64,000 bases of DNA, from assembly GCA_023053545.1 (NCBI GenBank), contig JAKZAN010000067.1, positions 62,001 to 126,000 on the forward strand, read 5' to 3'. This stretch comes from Lepidurus packardi. Its lineage: Eukaryota > Arthropoda > Branchiopoda > Notostraca > Triopsidae. The translations under genes and the position numbers were made by a program. Of this stretch, positions 54,081 through 64,000 are shown piece after piece; the stretch's first letter is position 1, and the number at the start of each line of letters is the position of its first letter. The notes beneath the pieces are model-generated. The model was not told the origin of the DNA. It worked only from the letters and a program-made list of their open reading frames with translations, and made no database searches.

Positions 54081-55818
54081 ATTCCTTACGGACTGAATTA
54101 ATTTCATACGGACTGAATTAATTCATTTCGGACTTAATTAATCGATTACGGACTGAATTAATTCCCTACGTACTGAACTTATTCCTTACGGACTGATTTA
54201 ATTCCTTACGGACTGAATTAATTCCTTACGGACTGAATTAATTCCTTACGGACTGAATTAATTCCTTACGGACTAAATTAATTCCTTACGGACTGAATTA
54301 ATTCCTTACGGACTGAATTAATACCTTACGAACTGAATTAATTCCTTACGGACTGAATTAAATCCTTACGGATTGAATTAATTCCTTACGGACTGAATTA
54401 ATTCCTTACGGACTGAATTAATTCATTACGGACTTAATTAAATCCTTACAGACTGAATTAATTCCTTATGGACTTAATTAATTCCGTAAGGAATGAATTA
54501 ATTAATTACGGACTGAAATAATTCCTTACGGACTGAATTAATTCCTTAATTAATTCCTTACGGACTGAATTAATTTCATACGGACTGAATTAATTCATTA
54601 CGGACTTAATTAATCGATTTCGGACTGAATTAATTCATTACGGACTTAATTAAATCCTTACAGACTGAATTAATTCCTTATGGACTTAATTAATTCCGTA
54701 AGGAATGAATTAATTAATTACGGACTGAAATAATTCCTTACGGACTGAATTAATTCCTTACGGACTGAATTAATTCCTTACGGACTGAATTAATTCCTTA
54801 CGGACTGAATTAATTCATTACGGACTTAATTAAATCCTTACAGACTGAATTAATTCCTTATGGACTTAATTAATTCCGTAAGGAATGAATTAATTAATTA
54901 CGGACTGAAATAATTCCTTACGGACTGAATTAATTCCTTACGGACTGAACTTATTCCTTACGGACTGATTTAATTCCTTACGGACTGAATTAATTCCTTA
55001 CGGACTGAATTAATTCCTTACAGACTGAATTATTACCTTACGGACTGAATTAAATCCTTACGGACTGAATTAATTCCTTACGGACTGAATTAATTCCTTA
55101 CGGACTGAATTAATTCCTTACTGACTGAATTAATTCCTTACGGACTGAATTAATTCCTTACGGACTGAATTAATTCATTATGGACTTACTTAATCCCGTA
55201 AGGAATGAATGAATGAATTATATACGGACTGAAATAATTCCTTACGGACTGAATTAATTCCTTACGGACTGAATTAATTCCTTACGGACTGAATTAGTTC
55301 CTTACGGACTGAATTAATTCTTTAGAATTGATTGAATTCCTTTCTTACTGAATTAATTCCTTACGGAATGAATTAATTTCGTACTGACTGAATTAATTCC
55401 TTAATTAATTCCTTACGGACTGAATTAATTTCATACGGACTGAATTAATTCATTTCGGACTTAATTAATCGATTATGGACTGAAATAATTCCTCACGTAA
55501 TGAACTTATTCCTTACGGACTGGATTAATTCCTTACGGACTGAATTAATTCCTTACGGACTGAATTAATTCCTTACGGACTGAATTAATACCTTACGGAC
55601 TGAATTAAATCCTTACGGACTGAATTAATTCATTATGGACTGAATTAATTCCTTACGGGCTGAATTAATTAATTACGGACCTAATTAATTCCTTACGGAC
55701 GGAATTAATTCTTTACGGACTTAATTAATTCCTTACGGATTTAATTAATTCCTTACGGACTGAATTAATTCCTTACGGACTGAATTAATTCATTATGGAC
55801 TTAATTAATTCCGTAAGG
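53593..55818 (+). repeat. Inverted-core units, isolated island in zone IV
   Basis: CCGTAAGG starts at 53593, 53944, 54484, 54696, 54876, 55196 and 55811. The island is flanked by 5.6 kb (47,984-53,592) and 7.4 kb (55,819-63,204) without any copy. The left edge matches 39,735 onward and the right part has the TCCCGTAAGG subtype of 41,653, so the island looks like a transplanted piece of zone III. Confidence 0.82.
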
Positions 55819-57351
55819 AATGAATGAATTAATTACGGACTGAATTAATTCCTTACGGACTTAATTAATTCCTTACGGACTGAATTAATTCCTTACGGAC
55901 TGAATTAATTACGTACGGACTGAATTAGTTCCTTACGGACTGAATTAATTCTTTATCATTGATTGAATTCCTTTCTTACTGAATAAATTCCTTACGGACT
56001 GAATTAATTCCTTAATTAATTCCTTACGGACTGAATTAAATTCATACGGACTGAATTAATTCATTACGGAATTAATTAATCCATTACGGACAGAATTAAT
56101 TCCTTACGTACTGAACTTATTCCTTACGGACTGAATTAATTCATTACGGACTGAATTAATTCCTTACGGACTGAATTAATTCCTTACGGACTGAATTAAT
56201 TCCTTACGGACTTAATTAATTCCTTACGGACTGAATTAATTCCTTACGGACTGAATTAATTCCTTACGGACTGAATTAATTCCTTACGGACTTAATTAAT
56301 TCCTTACGGACTGAATTAATTCCTTACGGACTGAATTACTTCCTTACGGACTGAATTAATTCTTTAGGATTGATTGAATTCCTTTCTTACGGAATTAATT
56401 CCTTACGGACTGAATGAATTCCTTACGGACTGAACTAATTTCATACGGACTGAATTAATTCATTACGGACTTAATTAATTTATTACGGACTGAATTAATT
56501 CCTTACGGACTGAATTATTTCCTTTCGGACTTAATTAATTCCTTACGTACTTAATTAATTCCTTACGGTCTGAATTAATTCCGTACGGATTTTATTAATT
56601 CCTTACGGACTGAATTAATTCATTACGGACTTAATTAATCCATTACGGACTGAATTAATTCCTTACGTACTGAAAGTATTCCTTACGGACTGAATTAATT
56701 CCTTACGGACTGAATTAATTCCTTACGGACTGAATTAATTCCTTACGGACTGAATTAATTCTTTACGGACTGAATTATTTCCTTACGGACTGAATTAATT
56801 CTTTAGGATTGATTGAATTCCTTTCTTACTGAATAAATTCCTTACGGACTGAATTAATTCCTTAAATAATTCCTTACGGACTGAATTAAATTCATACGGA
56901 CTGAATTAATTCATTACGGAATTAATTAATCCATTACGGACAGAATTAATTCCTTACGTACTGAACTTATTCCTTACGGACTGAATTAATTCCTTACGGA
57001 CTGAATTAATTCCTTACGGACTGAATTAATTCCTTACGGACTGAATTAATTCCTTACGGACTTAATTAATTCCTTACGGACTGAATTAATTCCTTACGGA
57101 CTGAATTACTTCCTTACGGACTGAATTAATCCTTTAGGATTGATTGAATTCCTTTCTTACGGAATTAATTCCTTACGGACTGAATGAATTCCTTACGGAC
57201 TGAACTAATTTCATACGGACTGAATTAATTCATTACGGACTTAATTAATTTATTACGGACTGAATTAATTCCTTACGGACTGAATTATTTCCTTTCGGAC
57301 TTAATTAATTCCTTACGTACTTAATTAATTCCTTACGGTCTGAATTAATTC

Positions 57352-59213
57352 CGTACGGATTTTATTAATTCCTTACGGCCTGAATTAATTCATTACGGAC
57401 TTAATTAATCCATTACGGACTGAATTATTTCCTTACGAACTGAAGTTATTCCTTACGGACTGAATTAATTACTTACGGACTAAATTATTTCCTTACGTAC
57501 TGAAATAATTCCTTACGGACTGAATTAATTCCTTACGGACTGAATTAATTCCTTACGGACTGAATTAATTCCTTAATTAATTCCTTACGGACTGAATTAA
57601 TTTCATACGGACTGCATTAATTACTTACGGACTGAATTATTTCCTTACGTACTGAAGTTATTCCTTACGGACTGAATTAATACCTTACGGACTGAATTAA
57701 ATCCTTACGGACAGAATTAATTCCGTACGGATTTTATTAATTCCTTACGGATTGAATTAATTCATTACGGACTTAATTAATCCATTACGGACTGAATTAT
57801 TTCCTTACGAACTGAAGTTATTCCTTACGGACTGAATTAATTACTTACGGACTAAATTATTTCCTTACGTACTGAAATAATTCCTTACGGACTGAATTAA
57901 TTCCTTACGGACTGAATTAATTCCTTACGGACTGAATTAATTCCTTACGGACTGAATTAATTCCTTAATTAATTCCTTACGGACTGAATTAATTTCATAC
58001 GGACTGCATTAATTACTTACGGACTGAATTATTTCCTTACGTACTGAAGTTATTCCTTACGGACTGAATTAATACCTTACGGACTGAATTAAATCCTTAC
58101 GGACAGAATTAATTCCTTACGAACTGAATTAATTCCTTACGGACTGAATTAATTCCTTACGGACTGAATTAATTCCTTACGGACTGAATTAATTCTTTAC
58201 GGACTGAATTAATTCCTTAATTAATTCCTTACGGACTGAATTAATTTCATACAGACTGAATTAATTTCACAGGGACTGAATTAATTCATTTCGGACTTAA
58301 TTAATCGATTACGGACTGAAATAATTCCTCACGTAATGAACTTATTCCTTACGGACTGGATTAATTCCTTACGGACTGAATTAATTCCTTACGGACTGAA
58401 TTAATTCCTTACGGACTGAATTAATACCTTACGGACTGAATTTAATCCTTACGGACTGAATTAATTCCTTACGGACTTAATGAATTCCTTACGGACTGAA
58501 TTAATTCATTACGGACTGAATTAATTCCTTACGGACTGAATTAATTCCTGACTGAATTAATTACTTACGGACTAAATTATTTCCTTACGTACTGAAATAA
58601 TTCTTTACGGACTGAATTAATTCCTTACGGACTGAATTAATTCCTTACGGACTGAATTAATTCTTTAGGATTGATTGAATTCCTTTCTTACTGAATAAAT
58701 TCCTTACGGACTGAATTAATTCCTTAAATAATTCCTTACGGACTGAATTAAATTCATACGGACTGAATTAATTCATTACGGAATTAATTAATCCATTACG
58801 GACAGAATTAATTCCTTACGTACTGAACTTATTCCTTACGGACTGAATTAATTCCTTACGGACTGAATTAATTCCTTACGGACTGAATTAATTCCTTACG
58901 GACTGAATTAATTCCTTACGGACTTAATTAATTCCTTACGGACTGAATTAATTCCTTACGGACTGAATTACTTCCTTACGGACTGAATTAATCCTTTAGG
59001 ATTGATTGAATTCCTTTCTTACGGAATTAATTCCTTACGGACTGAATGAATTCCTTACGGACTGAACTAATTTCATACGGACTGAATTAATTAATTACGG
59101 ACTTAATTAATTTATTACGGACTGAATTAATTCCTTACGGACTGAATTATTTCCTTTCGGACTTAATTAATTCCTTACGTACTTAATTAATTCCTTACGG
59201 TCTGAATTAATTC
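57352..59213 (+). repeat. About 1.8-kb zone IV HOR, copy 1
   Basis: Paired GTACGGATTTT markers at 57352 and 57724, then TTTCACAGGG at 58268, a K-like unit with CTCACGTAATG, and an F-cassette near 58,670. Compared with copies 2 and 3 it has one more monomer between the paired markers (372 against 352 bp) and further differences near 58,540 (CCTGACTGAATT, a shortened unit). Confidence 0.8.
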
Positions 59214-60999
59214 CGTACGGATTTTATTAATTCCTTACGGCCTGAATTAATTCATTACGGACTTAATTAATCCATTACGGACTGAATTATTTCCTTACGA
59301 ACTGAAGTTATTCCTTACGGACTGAATTAATTACTTACGGACTAAATTATTTCCTTACGTACTGAAATAATTCCTTACGGACTGAATTAATTCCTTACGG
59401 ACTGAATTAATTCCTTAATTAATTCCTTACGGACTGAATTAATTTCATACGGACTGCATTAATTACTTACGGACTGAATTATTTCCTTACGTACTGAAGT
59501 TATTCCTTACGGACTGAATTAATACCTTACGGACTGAATTAAATCCTTACGGACAGAATTAATTCCGTACGGATTTTATTAATTCCTTACGGATTGAATT
59601 AATTCATTACGGACTTAATTAATCCATTACGGACTGAATTATTTCCTTACGAACTGAAGTTATTCCTTACGGACTGAATTAATTACTTACGGACTAAATT
59701 ATTTCCTTACGTACTGAAATAATTCCTTACGGACTGAATTAATTCCTTACGGACTGAATTAATTCCTTACGGACTGAATTAATTCCTTAATTAATTCCTT
59801 ACGGACTGAATTAATTTCATACGGACTGCATTAATTACTTACGGACTGAATTATTTCCTTACGTACTGAAGTTATTCCTTACGGACTGAATTAATACCTT
59901 ACGGACTGAATTAAATCCTTACGGACAGAATTAATTCCTTACGAACTGAATTAATTCCTTACGGACTGAATTAATTCCTTACGGACTGAATTAATTCCTT
60001 ACGGACTGAATTAATTCTTTACGGACTGAATTAATTCCTTAATTAATTCCTTACGGACTGAATTAATTTCATACAGACTGAATTAATTTCACAGGGATTG
60101 AATTAATTCATTTCGGACTTAATTAATCGATTACGGACTGAAATAATTCCTCACGTAATGAACTTATTCCTTACGGACTGGATTAATTCCTTACGGACTG
60201 AATTAATTCCTTACGGACTGAATTAATTCCTTACGGACTGAATTAATACCTTACGGACTGAATTTAATCCTTACGGACTGAATTAATTCCTTACGGACTT
60301 AATGAATTCCTTACGGACTGAATTAATTCATTACGGACTGAATTAATTCCTTACGGACTGAATTAATTCCTTACGGACTGAATTAATTCCTTACGGACTG
60401 AATTAATTCTTTACGGACTGAATTATTTCCTTACGGACTGAATTAATTCTTTAGGATTGATTGAATTCCTTTCTTACTGAATAAATTCCTTACGGACTGA
60501 ATTAATTCCTTAATTAATTCCTTACGGACTGAATTAAATTCATACGGACTGAATTAATTCATTACGGAATTAATTAATCCATTACGGACAGAATTAATTC
60601 CTTACGTACTGAACTTATTCCTTACGGACTGAATTAATTCCTTACGGACTGAATTAATTCCTTACGGACTGAATTAATTCCTTACGGACTGAATTAATTC
60701 CTTACGGACTTAATTAATTCCTTACGGACTGAATTAATTCCTTACGGACTGAATTACTTCCTTACGGACTGAATTAATTCTTTAGGATTGATTGAATTCC
60801 TTTCTTACGGAATTAATTCCTTACGGACTGAATGAATTCCTTACGGACTGAACTAATTTCATACGGACTGAATTAATTCATTACGGACTTAATTAATTTA
60901 TTACGGACTGAATTAATTCCTTACGGACTGAATTATTTCCTTTCGGAATTAATTAATTCCTTACGTACTTAATTAATTCCTTACGGTCTGAATTAATTC
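59214..60999 (+). repeat. About 1.8-kb zone IV HOR, copy 2 (1,786 bp)
   Basis: Markers at 59214, 59566 (352 bp apart) and TTTCACAGGG at 60090 repeat at +1,786 as 61000, 61352 and 61876. 1,786 equals 91 units minus 32 (four 12-bp units) minus 2 (two 19-bp units). Confidence 0.86.
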
Positions 61000-62460
61000 C
61001 GTACGGATTTTATTAATTCCTTACGGACTGAATTAATTCATTACGGACTTAATTAATCCATTACGGACTGAATTATTTCCTTACGAACTGAAGTTATTCC
61101 TTACGGACTGAATTAATTACTTACGGACTAAATTATTTCCTTACGTACTGAAATAATTCCTTACGGACTGAATTAATTCCTTACGGACTGAATTAATTCC
61201 TTAATTAATTCCTTACGGACTGAATTAATTTCATACGGACTGCATTAATTACTTACGGACTGAATTATTTCCTTACGTACTGAAGTTAATCCTTACGGAC
61301 TGAATTAATACCTTACGGACTGAATTAAATCCTTACGGACAGAATTAATTCCGTACGGATTTTATTAATTCCTTACGGACTGAATTAATTCATTACGGAC
61401 TTAATTAATCCATTACGGACTGAATTATTTCCTTACGAACTGAAGTTATTCCTTACGGACTGAATTAATTACTTACGGACTAAATTATTTCCTTACGTAC
61501 TGAAATAATTCCTTACGGACTGAATTAATTCCTTACGGACTGAATTAATTCCTTACGGACTGAATTAATTCCTTAATTAATTCCTTACGGACTGAATTAA
61601 TTTCATACGGACTGCATTAATTACTTACGGACTGAATTATTTCCTTACGTACTGAAGTTATTCCTTACGGACTGAATTAATACCTTACGGACTGAATTAA
61701 ATCCTTACGGACAGAATTAATTCCTTACGAACTGAATTAATTCCTTACGGACTGAATTAATTCCTTACGGACTGAATTAATTCCTTACGGACTGAATTAA
61801 TTCTTTACGGACTGAATTAATTCCTTAATTAATTCCTTACGGACTGAATTAATTTCATACAGACTGAATTAATTTCACAGGGACTGAATTAATTCATTTC
61901 GGACTTAATTAATCGATTACGGACTGAAATAATTCCTCACGTAATGAACTTATTCCTTACGGACTGGATTAATTCCTTACGGACTGAATTAATACCTTAC
62001 GGACTGAATTAAATCCTTACGGACTGAATTAATTCCTTACGGACTTAATGAATTCCTTACGGACTGAATTAATTCATTACGGACTGAATTAATTCCTTAC
62101 GGACTGAATTAATTCCTTACGGACTGAATTAATTCCTTACGGACTGAATTAATTCCTTACGGACTGAATTAATTCCTTACGGACTGAATTAATACCTTAC
62201 GGACTGAATTAAATCCTTACGGACTGAATTAATTCCTTACGGACTTAATGAATTCCTTACGGACTGAATTAATTCATTACGGACTGAATTAATTCCTTAC
62301 GGACTGAATTAATTCCTTACGGACTGAATTAATTCCTTACGGACTGAATTAATTCTTTACGGACTGAATTATTTCCTTACGGACCTAATTAATTCTTTAG
62401 GATTGATTGAATTCCTTTCTTACTGAATAAATTCCTTACGGACTGAATTAATTCCTTAAT
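61000..62460 (+). repeat. About 1.8-kb zone IV HOR, copy 3
   Basis: Follows copy 2 at +1,786 through TTTCACAGGG (61876), then two monomers are missing near 61,990 and a block with AATACC, AAATCC and CTTAATGAATTCC is doubled (62,000-62,290). It ends near 62,460, where a 12-bp unit joins to GTACTGAAGTTATTCC. AAGTTAATCC near 61,284 is a private change. Confidence 0.8.
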
Positions 62461-63173
62461 TAATTCCTTACGTACTGAAGTTATTCCTTACGGACTGAAT
62501 TAATACCTTACGGACTGAATTAAATCCTTACGGACAGAATTAATTCCTTACGAACTGAATTAATTCCTTACGGACTGAATTAATTCCTTACGGACTGAAT
62601 TAATTCCTTACGGACTGAATTAATTCTTTACGGACTGAATTAATTCCTTACGGACTTAATTAATTCCTTACGGACTGAATTAATTCCTTACGGACTGAAT
62701 TACTTCCTTACGGACTGAATTAATTCTTTAGGATTGATTGAATTCCTTTCTTACGGAATTAATTCCTTACGGACTGAATGAATTCCTTACGGACTGAACT
62801 AATTTCATACGGACTGAATTAATTTATTACGGACTTAATTAATTTATTACGGACTGAATTAATTCCTTACGGACTGAATTATTTCCTTTCGGACTTAATT
62901 AATTCCTTTCGTACTTAATTAATTCCTTACGGTCTGAATTAATTCCGTACGGATTTTATTAATTCCTTACGGACTGAATTAATTCATTACAGACTTAATT
63001 AATCCATTACGGACTGAATTATTTCCTTACGAACTGAAGTTATTCCTTACGGACTGAATTAATTACTTACGGACTAAATTATTTCCTTACGTACTGAAAT
63101 AATTCCTTACGGACTGAATTAATTCCTTACGGACTAAATTAATTCCTTACGGACTGAATTAATTCCTTACGGA

Positions 63174-64000
63174 CTGAATTAATTCATTATGGACTTAATT
63201 AATTCCGTAAGGAATGAAAGAATTAATTACGGACTGAATTAATTCCTTACGGACTTAATTAATTCCTTACGGACTGAATTAATTCCTTACGGACTGAATT
63301 AATTACTTACGGACTGAATTAGTTCCTTACGGACTGAATTAATTCTTTAGGATTGATTGAATTCCTTTCTTACTGAATAAATTCCTTACGGACTGAATTA
63401 ATTCCTTAATTAATTCCTTACGGACTGAATTAATTTCATACGGACTGAATTAATTCATTACGGACTTAATTAATCGATTTCGGACTGAATTAATTCATTA
63501 CGGACTTAATTAAATCCTTACAGACTGAATTAATTCCTTATGGACTTAATTAATTCCGTAAGGAATGAATTAATTAATTACGGACTGAAATAATTCCTTA
63601 CGGACTGAATTAATTCCTTACGGACTGAATTAATTCATTACGGACTTAATTAAATCCTTACAGACTGAATTAATTCCTTATGGACTTAATTAATTCCGTA
63701 AGGAATGAATTAATTAATTACGGACTGAAATAATTCCTTACGGACTGAATTAATTCCTTACGGACTGAATTAATTCCTTACGGACTGAATTAATTCCTTA
63801 CGGACTGAATTAATTCCTTACGGACTGAATTAATTCCTTACGGACAGAATTAATTCCTTAATTAATTCCTTACGGACTGAATTAATTTCATACGGACTGA
63901 ATTAATTCATTTCGGACTTAATTAATCGATTACGGACTGAATTAATTCCCTACGTACTGAACTTATTCCTTACGGACTGATTTAATTCCTTACGGACTGA
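63174..64000 (+). repeat. Long-range duplicate, right copy (pairs with 39,735-40,561)
   Basis: Return of zone III type satellite with inverted cores at 63205, 63556 and 63696, a TTTAGGATTG F-cassette, an ATCGATTTCGG unit and the start of a K-cassette. Exact 23,439-bp offset from 39,735 with no indel over 827 bp. The copy runs off the window end, so its true length is unknown. Confidence 0.87.

Larger units (their letters stand above)
50220..63170 (+). repeat. Zone IV: GTACGGATTTT and AAGTTATTCC satellite
   Basis: Marker units are CCGTACGGATTTTATT (50591, 51876, 52563, 53334, 56582, 57352, 57724, 59214, 59566, 61000, 61352, 62946), GAACTGAAGTTATTCC, GTACTGAAGTTATTCC, GACTGCATTAATTACTTACGG in pieces, and F-cassettes ending CTTACGGAATT. 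Inverted cores are missing except in the 53.6-55.8 kb island. CCGTACGGATTTTATT occurs earlier only at about 11,001 and 12,251, inside the 1,250-bp HOR. Confidence 0.8.
1..64000 (+). repeat. 20-bp satellite DNA array, whole window
   Basis: The window is filled by head-to-tail copies of AATTAATTCCTTACGGACTG, roughly 3,200 units, with no other sequence class seen. Each unit has a 10-bp palindromic AT box (GAATTAATTC, spanning the unit junction) and a GC-richer core (CTTACGGACT) holding one CpG. The reverse-complement unit core (CAGTCCGTAAGG) was not seen, so the orientation is uniform. Stops in the unit (TAA and TGA on +, two TAA on -) rotate through all frames every 60 bp, so there is no room for a gene. 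Common point variants are CATTACGG, CGGACTT, TTATGG, TTACAG and TTACGTA. Family and taxon were not recognised. The array continues past both window ends. A heterochromatic location is an inference from array size only. Confidence 0.98.

Noticed and set aside
20977-55227. TATATA motifs as promoters
   Set aside because: They are part of a repeated satellite unit with no reading frame or RNA gene downstream; nothing supports promoter function.
6834-63703. Large inverted segments in the array
   Set aside because: Only the 4-bp core (with its symmetric arms) is inverted. The asymmetric reverse-complement core CAGTCCGTAAGG was not found, so no multi-unit inversion is supported.
1-64000. Possible protein-coding tandem repeat (20-bp unit gives a 20-residue period over 60 bp)
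   Set aside because: Stops at TAA and TGA on + and two TAA on - recur in every frame within 60 bp; ATG made by variants such as GGAATGAATTAA is followed at once by a stop.
1-64000. CRISPR-like direct repeats
   Set aside because: Units abut with no unique spacers, and the parts between repeated AT boxes are themselves repeated.
1-64000. Telomeric or subtelomeric short repeat
   Set aside because: No run of TTAGGG, TTTAGGG, TTAGG or a similar telomere motif was seen; the 20-bp unit does not resemble one.
1-64000. Replication origin iterons or plasmid-type repeats
   Set aside because: No DnaA-like box, no adjacent replication gene and an array of tens of kb without genes; this does not fit a plasmid or bacterial origin.
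1-64000. Transposon or retroelement insertions
   Set aside because: No stretch longer than a few bases departs from the 20-bp unit, and I saw no terminal repeats, target duplications or poly-A tracts.

Overview
The whole 64 kb window is one uninterrupted tandem array of a 20-bp satellite. The consensus, written from the AT box, is AATTAATTCCTTACGGACTG (7 of 20 bases are G or C). About 3,200 units run head to tail, all in the same orientation. The array touches both ends of the window, so neither edge is seen. I found no protein-coding gene, RNA gene, transposon, CRISPR array, telomere repeat or non-satellite island. Both strands are closed: each unit carries TAA and TGA on the + strand and two TAA on the - strand. 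Because 20 is not a multiple of 3, these stops sweep all frames every 60 bp.

A tandem array of this size points to eukaryotic heterochromatin (centromeric, pericentromeric, subtelomeric, or on a sex or B chromosome). I do not recognise this monomer and cannot name the organism.

The array is organised at several levels. (1) Monomers of 20 bp, with recurring short or long units of 11, 12, 15, 18, 19, 21 and 24 bp. (2) Fixed cassettes of variant monomers: a 120-bp V-cassette containing a unit with an inverted 4-bp core, an F-cassette built on GATTGATTGAATT, a K-cassette with ATCGAT-type units, an 11-bp EcoRI-type mini-repeat, and a GAAT/TATATA cassette. (3) Higher-order repeats (HORs) of 443, 540, 1,204, 1,238, 1,250, 1,486, about 1,786 and 2,144 bp. 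(4) Long-range copies at offsets of 2,974, 4,332, 6,137, 9,565, 12,020 and 23,439 bp. Every HOR length I worked through equals a whole number of 20-bp units plus the known length defects inside it. The copies therefore joined in monomer register, as expected from unequal homologous exchange.

Layout: zone I, 1-6,816 (F-cassettes, no inverted core, nested multi-kb duplications); zone II, about 6,817-20,900 (V-cassettes and EcoRI mini-repeats, no F-cassette); zone III, about 20,900-50,220 (V and F together, most of the HORs); zone IV, about 50,220-63,170 (F and GTACGGATTTT units, V almost absent except for an island at 53,560-55,830); and 63,174-64,000, which returns to zone III type and copies 39,735-40,561. 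The inverted core unit occurs about 114 times by hand count, all at or after 6,834. All counts and offsets were read by eye and should be recomputed.
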